Assembly (NCBI GenBank): GCA_963585895.1
Contig: CAUZXS010004352.1
Location: 1 to 64,000, forward strand
Reading direction: 5' to 3'
Source: Sepioteuthis lessoniana
Taxonomy: Eukaryota > Mollusca > Cephalopoda > Myopsida > Loliginidae
Length of the DNA: 64,000 nt
The notes beneath the pieces are model-generated. The model did not search any database and was not told the DNA's origin. It saw only the letters and a list, made by a program, of their open reading frames with translations. The position numbers and the translations under genes are program-made. Of this stretch, positions 44,280-55,092 are shown piece after piece. Every line of letters starts with the position of its first letter. Position 1 is the first letter of the stretch.

Positions 44280-44391
44280 ATATATATATTATTCCTGGAA
44301 AATAAATGAATATTATGAAAATACTAACTTATCAAAGTTACAAATATACATGCATGTACATAGATGTTAATAGATATACCTATGAGTATAT
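44280..44391 (+). repeat. Local duplication, first copy
   Basis: TTATTCCTGGAAAATAAATG to GCATGTACAT, then AGATGTTAATAGATATACC. The first part repeats at 44,650-44,730 with one visible change and the second at 45,111-45,135. Confidence 0.8.
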
Positions 44392-44645
44392 AAGTTCGCA
44401 ACCTTAGTCGAGGGTGGCCCAAAGGCTACCTTTTCAATAGTTACTACACCAAGGTGTAGGGGAGGGCACTACTCCATTCCCTGGATTGCTACACTTTACC
44501 CTTGATCCTTACATTATAATGCTGAGTGTTAAGCAAGGAGGAATCAAGTACCATTTTTTGGAGTCTTTGGTATGACTTGACCTGGGATTGAACCCCAGTC
44601 TCCTGGACCATTAGCAAACCTCTACTCATTGGCCACTGGCCTAGT
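44392..44645 (-). mobile_element. SINE family D, minus
   Basis: GTTCGCAACCTTAGTCGAGG through CATTGGCCACTGGCCTAG, with box B complement GGATTGAACCCC. Confidence 0.8.
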
Positions 44646-44730
44646 AAAATATATATATTATTCCTGGAAAATAAATGAATAGTATGAAAATACTAACTTA
44701 TCAAAGTTACAAATATACATGCATGTACAT

Positions 44731-45110
44731 GCTTGGTCGCACCAGGAGTGGCAGTACCGCCTTGAGCTACAGAAACTGTGTCATCACCCTGGTTGGCTGG
44801 GGGGATGTCCTCGTGGTGTAATGGTTGAAGCGATGGTCTGCAAAATCGTAGCACGCGAGTTCAAACTCCAGTTGCGTTATTATGTTCACTTTCAGACAAA
44901 TACCCTTGGGAAAGGTATGAACACCCGTTATCCTCCCAGCTATGGGTTAAATAGCACCACCACTGTTCTCCTCTTGGAGAATGGCTTTGGCATTAAATAA
45001 CCCATGAAGGTTGATATGCCATTAAACAAAGAAACCAAACCAAACCTGGTTGGCGGCTGATGAGGACAGAGTATCGCACGTGCTTTCACACGTTGTATGA
45101 TGAAAAAAAT
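44731..45110 (+). other. GC-rich insert of about 130 bp with A-rich end, split by SINE B
   Basis: Removing the SINE B at 44,798-45,044 with one copy of its target site leaves about 123 bp. It begins GCTTGGTCGCACCAGG and ends TTGTATGATGAAAAAAAT. It is distinctly more GC-rich than its surroundings, has a small hairpin (CACGTGCTTTCACACGTTG) and an A run at its right end. It could be a retrocopied small RNA or a short SINE. I do not recognise it. Confidence 0.5.
44798..45044 (+). mobile_element. SINE family B, full length, plus
   Basis: CCTGGTTGGC is duplicated at 44,788-44,797 and 45,045-45,054. Head GGATGTCCTCGTGGTGTAATGG, anticodon-like GTCTGCAAAATC, box B-like GAGTTCAAACTCC, body CCCTTGGGAAAGGTATGAAC, tail GGCATTAAATAACCC, GGTTGATATGCC and AAAGAAACCAAACCAAA. 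This is the best reference copy of the family at 247 bp. Confidence 0.9.
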
Positions 45111-45134
45111 TAGATGTTAATAGATATACCTATG

Positions 45135-45865
45135 GAGTATAAGAGTTTATTTTTGTCATGTTGGTTAATTGATAGTTTTGGTTTTGAAGTTCTGAGATTT
45201 GTATCCAACTCTTTTTCCTCCTTCTTACTCCATTCACTTGTTTTCTTTTTATCTGTTGAAGCTGTAAGAGAATTAAGGACAGAAGGAAAAAGACAAGCAT
45301 ACTCAAGACTCAAACTTTATTTTGAGGTTTACAACTATTCCGTAGTGAAAAACCCTCTCCCAAACCAGCAAAAATAGTTACATTTCTTAAACAAGGCATT
45401 GGAGTATATTATAGAATAATTTTTGACAATTACAAGTTTGAGGGTGAATCATGTGGTGCACTGCGAGGCCCCAGGCAGGACCCAGTCAGCATGTGTGCTC
45501 CCTACTTGCAGCCAAGAGAAAAAAGTCTGTTCAGGCAAGGTGATAAAAGCTTAATGAGAGAGATTCTCCTTAGCGCCAGCAACCCCCTATTTTTTAGGCA
45601 TGTGTCGATTTCACATCCTACCAGCAGCCATCTGAGAAGCCATTACTTTTTGCATTTATTTATTTTTTATTTCTTTTTAATCCCCACATACCCAAAGGTA
45701 TATGCACATTGATAGGTGTATATGCAGGTGTATGCTTGTTGATAGATATACTCATAAGGTGAGAGATTTACCCACATGTACATGTGTAAATCAAAAACAG
45801 TCTATGAAACCATATTGATTGAAAAAGAAAAACTTCTGAAAAACTTTGAAGCTTCTATTTACTTG

Positions 45866-45905
<40 letters not shown>

Positions 45906-46260
45906 CCTGGAAAAATATACAAGTAGTATTAAAATACTAACTCATCAAAGTTGCTTCGTTTTGTGAAGAGGCCACCAAAATATACTGTCTTCGACACCAA
46001 AGGTTTCTAGAACATGACATTCTTTGTTTATTGGGAAATAAATGTCTCCTGACATTTGCTACCATCTGAGTGGTAGTCAAAAAAAATAAATAAATAAACA
46101 AAGATTAAAAAAAAAGTAAAATAGCCTCAGTATTTCTAAACTTGAAGAGGAAAGATGCAGTGACCCATGACAAGGATGGCCTCAGGACAAGCATGACCTT
46201 TATCCAGGCATCTCAATTGCTGTCACATGATCAAACACAACCTCCTACTTTTATGAATAT
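45135..46260. other. No gene seen; related to 43,700-43,950
   Basis: The stretch 45,690-45,950 repeats, loosely, the order of 43,715-44,340: TTGATAGATATA, CATGTACATG, AGTCTATGAAAC, AAAGAAAAACTT, (TA)n and CTGGAAAA. A GC-richer patch at 45,440-45,640 has no recognisable motif despite an open frame. Confidence 0.4.
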
Positions 46261-46740
46261 CCAGCTTTTTCTTCTTCTGTCTCTCTCTCCTCTTCTCAAC
46301 TCTCTCTTTTTCCAATTCTTTTTCTTCTACTCAGTTCCTAACCTCTTTTCCTCTCTCTTCTACCTCTTCTCTCACTCTTTCCCCACCCATATCTGATTAT
46401 CTTTTCTCTTTCTTGTTACTTTTCCCAAGATTTTTATTTTATTACATAATCTCATTCTCCATGGACTTTTTCTTTTCCTCATCTCTTTATACCACTCTTT
46501 TTTCTTGCTTTTTTCCTCTCCTCTCATTGTACCTCCCACTTCCAATTTTTTCTTCTATTTCTCCATTACCTTCATTCTTTTTCCTCCTGCATTTTACTGA
46601 ACAATTACCCTTTCACAGATCCCCTTAATTCCTCTGCCCTCTTCTCTATCATCCTCCCCAATTATCATCCTCAAACCTCCCACTTATTCTTCTAACTACC
46701 AAATACCCTCACATCCATCACTACTTTCAATTAAATTCAT
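46260..46740 (+). repeat. CT-rich tract
   Basis: TTCTTCTGTCTCTCTCTCC-type sequence continues for nearly 500 bp. Open frames are Phe/Leu/Ser-rich by-products. Confidence 0.8.
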
Positions 46741-46819
46741 GGAAAAAAAACAAAAACATTATAAACATTGTGAATGGCATGTCAACCAGTCTTGGGTTAA
46801 TTTATACCTCAAGGTTAGG

Positions 46820-47168
46820 TGGCCCAGTCTGCTGAGGCTGTAGAATACACTGACTGTATCTCTGCAGAGGGGTAAGACTCCTCCAATGAGTGTCCTGGAT
46901 ATAACACTAAGCAATCTCATGGTAAGGTTCCCATAATGTTGGAGCTTTGGGGAATGCAGAGTATCTCTTTATTACCATCGCTTCCAGGACGACTCTGACC
47001 TGGAGTGGTAGCACCTGATAGGGTCCTATCTATGGGTCAATTGAAAATAAACTGTGTACTTATGCTAAACTGAATTGTTTGAAATAGAACTGTTTATATG
47101 TATAAAAACTGATTTGGTATTAAATAACCTACAATGGTTGATATGCCATAAAACCAAACCAAAGCAAA
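46820..47168 (+). mobile_element. Family A, plus, compact
   Basis: TCAAGGTTAGG is duplicated perfectly at 46,809-46,819 and 47,169-47,179. One head, one monomer and one tail total 349 bp, close to a minimal form. Confidence 0.9.
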
Positions 47169-47179
47169 TCAAGGTTAGG

Positions 47180-47860
47180 AAATCATATTCATTGCACATT
47201 TACATTTTTATGCTGTTTTTTCTGAAGAAATTCTTTTACACACAAATATATGATATCAAGTATTCTTAACATAAATAATTTGCACACAGTTGTATAATTT
47301 CAAGTATTCCTATCTAATACTAATAATTAATACAAATTTAGATGGTTTCAAATATTCCTTTTAAGTGGTTCTATCTAATACTAACTATCGAATAATACTC
47401 ATTTGTTTGATCACTTGTATGATTTCAATCAACTAAAAATAATAATAATCCTTAGTAAACCATTATAGCTTCAAGTAACAATTCTTAATAAAAATTTATA
47501 GGTATATGAATCAACTTTTCCCTCATACAAATATTTTCAAATAGTTCTATTTGACCCATAAATAGGACCCTAACTGGTATTACCACCCTGGGTTAGAGTG
47601 GACCAGGTAATAATGGCAATAAAGAAGTACTCTACCTCCCCCAGAGTTGCAATGAAAATTAAAAATTCAAAGAAAATATTAGTTGTATAACCACTTCAAG
47701 TCAAAGTGGACCTGGGAGTAATGATAGCACTCCAGAAGTAGAACCTTACAATCAAATGCAGTTTAGTACCATAATAAGGACATGTCTTTTTGAGGGGCTC
47801 TTACTCTTTTACAGGAGATACAGTCAACATATTCTAAGCCCCACTGACAGAACAGGGGGG
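47180..47860 (-). mobile_element. Family A2, minus, two partial heads
   Basis: Spacer monomers (TTGCACACAGTTGTATAATTTC) precede partial heads at about 47,545-47,650 and 47,690-47,855. The second ends GATACAGTCAACATATTCTA and CCCCACTGACAGAACAGG. The tail is not visible at its left end. Confidence 0.6.
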
Positions 47861-47875
47861 GGGCCGGAATTTGGT

Positions 47876-48115
47876 TTAGTATAGTTATTTTGTTTAATGG
47901 CATATCAATCTTTATGGGTTATTTAATGCGAAAAACCATTTCTGGATGAGACTCCTCACCTCCCAAAAGGAATTTGATGAGAAAAGCATAAACCTCCATT
48001 ACCCCCACCACTGCTATGGATTGAATAGTACCATTACTATTCAACAAAGATGGCTTTGGCATTAAATAACCCACAAATGTTGATATGGAATTAAACAAAG
48101 AAGCCAAGCCAAAAA
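47876..48115. mobile_element. Two SINE B pieces in inverted orientation
   Basis: A minus tail at 47,876-47,945 and a plus 3' half at 48,005-48,115 (AAGATGGCTTTGGCATTAA, AAACAAAGAAGCCAAGCC) face each other across about 60 bp. Confidence 0.65.
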
Positions 48116-48575
48116 TGCGAGATAGACATGCAGAGCCATATATAAATAATCCTATCATTTTTGACGAATGCTAGTAAAAGAAGAAAAAAATAATTCTGTT
48201 ATATTTGTAAAAAAAAGTTTAAATCTCTTTATAAAATGAATTCGAAGATTAAAAAAAATGTTTTCTTTATTTTTTTGTTTTTATTTATTCTTTCTTTTTT
48301 AAAATTGTTTTTGTCACTTTTATTTATTTATTTATTTTTCTAGTGAGGCAAAAATAAAAGCTAAATCAAGAAAATGTTGATAGGGCAACATAACATGGTC
48401 GGATAAACTTCCAAGTGGTCAAGTAAAGTTGATTTACAGAAAGACCAATAAATGGATGGACACAACGAATTAAGATTCTGAGGTTAGGGGAAAAAAAAGA
48501 AAGAAAAAAAAAAAAACAAAAACAAAAAACAAATTGATGTGAAAATATAAAATCTAACAGGTACACATACAAACG
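48115..48575. other. No feature seen
   Basis: AT-rich with T and A runs (for example 48,259-48,310 and 48,488-48,530). Confidence 0.4.
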
Positions 48576-48577
48576 AC

Positions 48578-48700
48578 TTGTCAAGGTGTAATGGTTAACA
48601 AGTTTATTTCACAGACCAATCAACACTGAAAAGTGAGTTTGATTCTCACTAAGTACTCTAAGCAGTGTTTAGGTTTAAGGAATGCCTTAAAAAAGACATC
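48578..48700 (+). mobile_element. Possible tRNA-headed SINE of another family
   Basis: AAGGTGTAATGGTTAACAAG is box A-like and GTGAGTTTGATTCTCACT is a good T-arm with box B. The following sequence matches none of families A to D. Confidence 0.45.
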
Positions 48701-48774
48701 CTGTAACCTGGTTTGGTCATGGATGTGCTTGGTGGAGCCTATCCAACACCAGATCTACAACTACTTTGAAGTCA

Positions 48775-48990
48775 GTTTTCCTTCTCCTAAACTGCTTACC
48801 ATAATATGGTTAAAGAGTCCAAGCAGTCCTACTATTCGCCCATCATTGGAGGGAAAATATAATTGGATTCATGCCTTTCCCAAGGGTATTAATACAATGT
48901 AAAATGCAAACAGCCTCATTCAGGACTTGAACTCAGGTAGCAGAGTCCACTTCCAACAATAATAACTGTTACACTTTGAGTGCCTCCTGT
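48775..48990 (-). mobile_element. SINE family C, minus
   Basis: TTAAAGAGTCCAAGCAGTCC, CATGCCTTTCCCAAGGGTAT, CAGGACTTGAACTCAGG and TGTTACACTTTGAGTGCCTCC give body, box B-like and head complements. The 3' tail is missing. Confidence 0.7.
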
Positions 48991-49440
48991 AATAATAATT
49001 ATACATGATTCTTACTTGGCAAACTAGACTAGTAAATATTGTTGAAGCCCAAGTTATCTAACTTGATAGTTGTAAATACTTAGTTACGTCCCTTGTTTTT
49101 GTATAGGCTTTTGGGTTGGAATAGATATGGTGGTCAGTCTAAGATGTGTGGTATAAGTTAAGATGGAGTTGTAAAGAAAATAAATATAGCAATTATTACA
49201 AGAGTAAAAGTCCCTGACAACAGCTATGTCAGTAAAGGCTGATCATCAGGTGGGTGAGGAGAAACACAAGAAAACAACTTGCCTCAAATGTAGGAGCTTC
49301 TGTTGTTTTATTCTCTCTGTTCAGTTTCTGAGGCCATGGAAGTTTGTGGAAATGGATAATAAACACAATGTGTTGGGTAGATTTAATGCCTCTTATATTT
49401 TGGGGTTGTTTTCTTGCTCTCCATCCACACAATAGCTTGT
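48990..49440. other. No feature seen
   Basis: Open frames overlap on both strands at 49,226-49,435 without any known motif, so I do not call a gene. Confidence 0.35.
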
Positions 49441-49449
49441 CTCACTCAT

Positions 49450-49900
49450 GTCCCCCCAGTTCCAGAAATGCATTGAAAATCAGGAAGGAAGGCATTGTCA
49501 GAGGTCAGGAATTAGTATAAATGTTAATGACAGAATAGGGATACTATATTTATTAAATATGATGTAAATATATTGCTAATATCTGTATGTTGTGAATTTG
49601 GAATAGAGATTATCAGTTGCCAGGAATGAGTGCATGAGTTACAAACAAAATAGGGCTATTTTATATATATTGTACATGTACAACTGATTATTTTATGATA
49701 GAAATGCATTAAACTCAAGAAGAAACTGATTGTTGGTGGTCAGGAATTAATGTGTTACTGAAAAAATAGACACATAACATGTATAATATAATTGTATGGC
49801 TAATGATTTTATGAGAGAAATGCACTGAAAATCAGCTAGAAAAGGACTGTCAGTGATCAGGAATTAATGTGACAGAATAGGGATATTATATTCACCAGAA
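49450..49900 (+). repeat. 115 bp tandem repeat, about four units
   Basis: AGAAATGCATTGAAAATCAGG recurs with small changes at about 49,464, 49,700 and 49,815, each followed by TCAGTGGTCAGGAATTA-like words and ACAGAATAGGGATA. It is the same unit as at 11,810-12,310. Confidence 0.7.
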
Positions 49901-50950
49901 GCATATATATAGAGAAAAATTTCATGATAAAGAAAGAACAGCTCATGTTCATTAGACTAAAGACTAAAAACAAAATAAGAACTTTTTCTTGCATCCAGAT
50001 TGAATTAACAAAAGAACATGATGAATATGTTATCATTTGGTTGGCAAATTTCTCCATATTACTTTTCAAAGAACTTTTTCTGCCACAATTTTGCTTCAGA
50101 TAGATAAAAGACGGTTTCATTTGCAACTGAAAGAAATATTAAAGTCATAAATCAGAAGAAAAAGTTCTTTGAAATATGAGGCGGTTCACATTTGAAATCT
50201 AAACAAATCCAAAGAGTTTGGTCATTTTGATAGAAATAAAAGAACATGAAAGGAGGATTTTAAAGGATTTTAAGGGTATTTTTCATGCTCTGAAAAAACA
50301 AAAATGAAAATTAAGCCCACCTCATGTTTTATTTTAAGAAACCTTGGATTATAATGTCTGCTTATTTCAAAGAACATGCTTGCATACCAGCATTTATGAA
50401 TGTGCATGTTTCAATGGATTGAGATTCAAAACATGCATACACAGATTATTTTACATTTCGTGAGAAGTCATATACAAAATAATATATCCAATACCAAAAG
50501 CATCTCCTTTTGCATAAAACACAATATGATTGTTATATATAATATCCTAATTCAAATTAATGAAATCAAAAGCAACATAGGTATCCATGAAAATCAGTTT
50601 CTTGTAACAACACCAAGGGAAAAAAAAAAATGATTTTCCAATTCAACATTAGAATTCAAGGTATTTTAAATATTTTTAGAAAATGACAATCCACTTTAGA
50701 TTTTTTTTTAGATATATCTTTTACTAACCCTTAGAACCCAAGCAGCTTGTATTTGTGTCCCCACCCAGAAGTAAGTATACCTTGGTGGCCTAAATTCCAA
50801 CAAGAGAATCTTCATTTTTACATCACTATTGCCTATAAAATGTTGTAATGTCATTTAACCAACTGTAAAGCTGCTAAATAAAAGACAACATTTTATACCT
50901 TAGTACCCCAACTAAACATTTACTAAATTCAAATTAGTTCAGTGTATGAT
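49900..50950. other. No gene seen
   Basis: AT-rich; open frames of 77-89 codons lack motifs. Confidence 0.35.
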
Positions 50951-51035
50951 TAGCTGGCACTGATGAGATTTGAACTCAATCCAGTCATAAACTGTCTCCA
51001 ACATAAATCTTATAACTATCACACTACGGCAGGTG

Positions 51036-51041
<6 letters not shown>

Positions 51042-51115
<74 letters not shown>
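51042..51115. repeat. (TA)n(TG)n microsatellite
   Basis: A long TA run passes into TGTGTG. Confidence 0.95.
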
Positions 51116-51253
51116 ATCTTTAACCTTGGGGAAGGTATAAACTACCTTATCCTCAAGCTATTGAGTTTAATAGTACTAATACTGTTCTTCTACAAGGAAG
51201 ACTGGTATTAACCCATGAAGGTTGATATGCCATTAAACAAAGAAACCAAACTA
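51115..51253 (+). mobile_element. SINE family B, plus, 5' truncated
   Basis: CCTTGGGGAAGGTATAAACT, TACTGTTCTTCTACAAGGA, ATTAACCCATGAAGG and CATTAAACAAAGAAACC. Confidence 0.7.
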
Positions 51254-51587
51254 TCTGTTCTCATAGTAATTACCATTTGTAAATGGCTGGTGTAAATTTT
51301 TAAGAAGGTTCGTAAAATAACCAGCTGGAATCCAAGTCTTGACCTCACACCCAGAATAGATTGACTTAAATTTTTCAGTCTTCAAACAGTAAATTTGGCC
51401 ATGTTTTTCTTGCTAGCAGAACTTTAATGAATAGTCAGAGACTTTGGTGTCCAAGCAAAAATCCTCTTGAGGGTCATCTTTGGAAATGGCAAGAGTCTAA
51501 ATTTAAGTGACTTGTACTTGCAGTTTAACTAAAATCTCAACTTTTATTCACTCTAGTGATTATGTTATGGCATCTATCAGTTTTGAG

Positions 51588-51812
51588 AGAGTATGGCCCG
51601 GGAGACTGGGGTTCAATCTCAAGTCGAGTCATACCAAAGACTCAAAAAGTACTTGATGCCACCTTGCTTAACACTCAGCATTATAAGGTAAAGATCAAGG
51701 ATAAAGTGGAGCAATCCAGGGAATGGAGTAGCACCCTCCCCTACACCTCAGTGTGGTAACTATTGAAAAAGGTGCCTTCGGGTCACTCTTGGCTAAGGTT
51801 GCCAACTTTACT
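51588..51812 (+). mobile_element. SINE family D, plus, first of a direct pair
   Basis: AGTATGGCCCGGGAGACTGG with GTTCAATCTCAAG, ending GGTTGCCAACTTTACTTAG. The tRNA-like start is truncated. Confidence 0.8.
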
Positions 51813-51819
51813 TAGTGTA

Positions 51820-52083
51820 CCAAGCCATTGGCCTAATGAATAGAGTGTTCACCAATGGTCCGGGAGACTGGTGTTCAATCCTAGATCCAGTCATACCAAA
51901 GACTCAAAAAATGGTATTTGATACCTCCTTGCTTAACACTCTGCATTATAAGGTAAGCAACAAGAGTAAAGTGGAGCAATCCAGGGAAGGAGTAGTGCCC
52001 TCTTTGACACCTTGGTATAGTAGCTATTGAAAAGGGAGCCTTCAGGTTACCCTTGACTAAGGTTGCCAACTTTACTTTACTTT
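51820..52083 (+). mobile_element. SINE family D, plus, second of a direct pair
   Basis: AAGCCATTGGCCTAATGAAT, TAGAGTGTTCACCAATGG and GTTCAATCCTAG give a complete tRNA-like head; ends GTTGCCAACTTTACTTTAC. Confidence 0.85.
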
Positions 52084-52089
52084 TACTTA

Positions 52090-52200
52090 TGGATCTGTAA
52101 CTGGGTTTCTACAAAGGCTAAAGAATCCAGTCTGCCTTACTATTTACTTAATGGGTACAATTTTTCCATAGAGGGTAATTCACTGTCACATCTCTGCTTT
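52090..52200 (-). mobile_element. SINE family C fragment, minus
   Basis: AAAGAATCCAGTCTGCC and TACTATTTACTTAATGGG only. Confidence 0.5.
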
Positions 52201-52208
52201 CATGTAAG

Positions 52209-52761
52209 GTTTGGTTTGGTTGGGTTTTATAGCATATCAACCATTGTAGGTTATTTAATGCCAAATCCTTTTTATACATATATATCAAATATATAGGATT
52301 TGCTTTGGTTGGGTTTTATGGCATATCAACATTAGTAGGTTATTTAATGCCAAACCTTCAATATACATATCAAATATATATGATTTGGTTTGGTTGGTTT
52401 TTATGGCATATCAACCATGTTAGTTTACTTAAAGCCAAATCTTTATACTTATATATTGAATATATATGATTTAGAATAGCTAAATGATCAAACAGTTCTT
52501 TTTAAAAACATTCAATTGAGCCTAAGTCATTTGTTTGCATTCAGTTTAACTGTCAAACAGTTCTATTTGACCCATAGATAGGACCCTCTCAGGTGATACC
52601 ATTCCAGGCCAGATTGAACCTGGGAGCAATGTCAGTGAAGGGGTACTCTGGATTCCCCAAATCTCCAGCATTATTGGAGCCTCACCATGAGGACACTTGT
52701 TGGGGGAATCTTATCCCTCTGCAGAGATGCAGTCATTCTACAGCCTCAGCAACCTGGGCTA
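52209..52761 (-). mobile_element. Family A, minus, three tail modules
   Basis: TGCTTTCATGTAAG (52,195-52,208) and TGCTTTCATGTTAG (52,762-52,775) flank it, 13 of 14 matching. Tail complements start at about 52,209, 52,300 and 52,385, each ending TATATGATTTGG-like. Then come one monomer block and one deleted head. Confidence 0.85.
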
Positions 52762-52876
52762 TGCTTTCATGTTAGATCCCATTTTGGCTGCTGCTACACA
52801 ACTATTTCTAAGATGACATTGTGAAAAAGCTATGAGTTAATAATAGAAAGTTTCCACCTCTACTATCATACCACTA

Positions 52877-53150
52877 GTGGAGGTGCCCATGGCATAAGGG
52901 TTATTACTATTTGAAATGGACATGGTGACCAGAGTTCAAACTCTGGATGAGGCAGTTTGCATTTCACATAGTACTAATACACTTGGGAAAGGTATGAATC
53001 CAACTATCCTTTGGTCGGCTATGGGTAAATAGTAGGGCCGATGGGGCTCTTTAATTTTACTCTGGCCATCAGTCTAAGGAAAAGACTCTAAATTCAAAGC
53101 TATTAAACCTTACGTTACATCCTGCTTGTGTGGAGGGGTTGGTAAATACA
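52877..53150 (+). mobile_element. SINE family C, full length, plus
   Basis: TACTATCATACCACTA (52,861-52,876) and TACTATCATGCCACTA (53,151-53,166) match at 15 of 16. Head TGGAGGTGCCCATGGCATAAGG begins with the duplicated flank; box B-like GAGTTCAAACTCTGG; tail TTACATCCTGCTTGTGTGG and GGTTGGTAAATA. Confidence 0.85.
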
Positions 53151-53227
53151 TACTATCATGCCACTAACACTGACTTCTGACATTGTAGAACAACTGAATA
53201 AAATAGGGAATGTTACTTTTAGAGTTC

Positions 53228-53582
53228 AAGATGCTGCGTGCAATCTTGAACAAGTTTGAACAAGTCTTGGCGGCAACACCCCACAAGACACCAACTGTAC
53301 GGCCACCTGCCTCCTATCATGAAAACTATTTAAATTAGATGAACCAGACATGCAGGACACTGCTGGAGAAGCAGGGACGAACTCATAAGAGATGTACTCT
53401 TATGGACCCCCACACATGGCCGTGCAAAAGCAGGATGACCAGCACGAATATACATTCAGCAGCTATGTGAGGATACGGGATGTTGTCCTGAAGACCTGCC
53501 TAGGGCGATGAACGATAGGGAGGAGTGGTGAGCGAGGGTCAGGGATATACGTGCTACCAGCGCGACATGATGATGATGATGA
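53228..53582 (+). pseudogene. Non-LTR reverse transcriptase 3' end, copy 4
   Basis: With shifts the plus strand gives MLRAILNKF, a PTKT/CRPPAS-like scrap, RTLLEKQGRTHK in one frame, then sequence for the C-terminus. The 3' end is CGACATGATGATGATGATGA, the same (ATG)n tail seen in copies 1 and 3. It is 5' truncated. Confidence 0.8.
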
Positions 53583-53584
53583 CT

Positions 53585-53970
53585 TTTAAAATGATATGTA
53601 TGAGTGCAGCAGGCAAGTTTTTGTACATCACTTGTAAAAATGCATTCCAGCAGTGGTGATTATGTGGAAAATGTTTTCTATCCAATGATTTTATTGTGTT
53701 CCATGTATCTCTTCTAATTTCTGGGGAAATGAATTACAGGCTTTACTTCAGAAATGCCTCTTATAGTGGTGGCTATTACTACCACAATGAGAGAAACAGT
53801 TCTAATAATCGGTGTATGATCTTGTGATTTACAAAATGTCCATCTGTCCAGACAGCTAAGGCTCTCCCATTTTTGGATCAATATCAACCAAATTTTAAAG
53901 AAGGAAGTTTTAAATTATATTAAGTGATCTGACTTTTACTCTCTATGCCTGTCTTCTCATTTGGGCTTAG
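53585..53970. other. No feature seen
   Basis: No family match and no credible open frame. Confidence 0.35.
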
Positions 53971-53974
53971 AGTA

Positions 53975-54130
53975 TGCTGACTGTATCCCCTGTCGATAGG
54001 TACCAAGAATAAATGGCCAGTCTGACTTAATATTTAACTGATAACAGGAAAAAAGAGATGAATTTATACTTTCCCTTTAAGTGAAATGCAAACAGCTTCA
54101 TTTCATATTTTCATTTTGTCTGACAAATCT
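53975..54130 (-). mobile_element. SINE family C fragment, minus
   Basis: AATGGCCAGTCTGACTTAAT and GAAATGCAAACAGCTTCATT are C body complements. Confidence 0.45.
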
Positions 54131-54413
54131 ATTTTCTTTGATGATGTGTGTCTATGTATGTGTATCCTGTGCATGGGAACAAAGACAGTCAATATATAAA
54201 TAGTTAGGAAATGTCCATCAAAATGACAGGCATCTTAAGTCTTTCAAGTCAAAGAGTTGGCTTTCTTCCACATCTGAGACAAACCAATAATATTTTCTGA
54301 CCCCAAGGAATGTACATAATGAAACTATTTCTTTCCCCAATCACAGGTGTCTCGCTACTTGCCCATGAACATTTTCCACTAGGAAAATTTGATTTGATTA
54401 TATATATTATAAC

Positions 54414-55092
54414 CTCCCTGTCAACAGGGCTTAGAATATGTTCATTGTATCCTCTGCAGAGGGTAAGACATCTCTCCAAAAAGGGATATCCTGTGTTTGA
54501 CACTAAGCTTCATTTGATAGTGAGGCTCCACTTCTGGAGATCTGGGGAGTGTTGAGTACCACTTCATTGCCATTACTTCAAGGTCCATTTTGACCTAAAG
54601 TGATAGTACCAGTTAGGGTCCTACCTATAAGTCAAATAGATCTGTTTAAAAATGATTTGTATTAGATAGGAATACTTGATGCCATTTAACTATAAGTTAT
54701 TTGTATTAATAATAGTTACTTAAAGCTATAATTGTATATAAACAAATGACTGATATTTAATTGAATTGTTAGTGACACATAGCAACACTTGGAATCATTT
54801 AACGTTGTTGACATGCTAAATAGAACTGTTTGATTATTTAACTGTGTGTAAACAAATGAGTGATGTTTAATTGAATTGTTATTGATATATAGCAATACTC
54901 AAAAACATTTAACTGTGTGCAAACAAATGATTAATAGTAATAGAATTATTTGTATTAGATAGAAATAATTGAAAAAGAACAACCTCAGGCTCATTTAAAA
55001 ATGTTATGTTTACAAATCATGTTTAATATATATTTATAAAAAGGATAGGCATTAGATAACCTACAGTGGTTGATATGCCATAAAACCAAATC
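54414..55092 (+). mobile_element. Family A2, plus
   Basis: Head CTCCCTGTCAACAGGGCTTAG with GTATCCTCTGCAGAGGGTAAG, about five monomers (ACATAGCAACACTTGGAATC, CATTTAACTGTGTGCAAAC), and tail GGCATTAGATAACC plus GCCATAAAACCAAATC. Confidence 0.75.

Larger units (their letters stand above)
44650..45135 (+). repeat. Local duplication, second copy, opened by an insert
   Basis: The two parts of the duplicated unit lie at 44,650-44,730 and 45,111-45,135. They are contiguous in the first copy, so everything from 44,731 to 45,110 was added or retained only here. Confidence 0.7.

Noticed and set aside
44815..44880. tRNA-like sequence with anticodon-like GCA
   Set aside because: It is the head of a SINE B copy; the cloverleaf is imperfect and the SINE body follows directly.
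45057..45064. CTGATGAG, the conserved core word of hammerhead ribozymes
   Set aside because: The matching GAAA and stem partners are not placed to fold a hammerhead of any circular order that I tested by eye.
49226..49435. Overlapping open frames on both strands as a possible exon
   Set aside because: No recognisable motif, no clear splice context, and both strands are open equally, which suggests chance.
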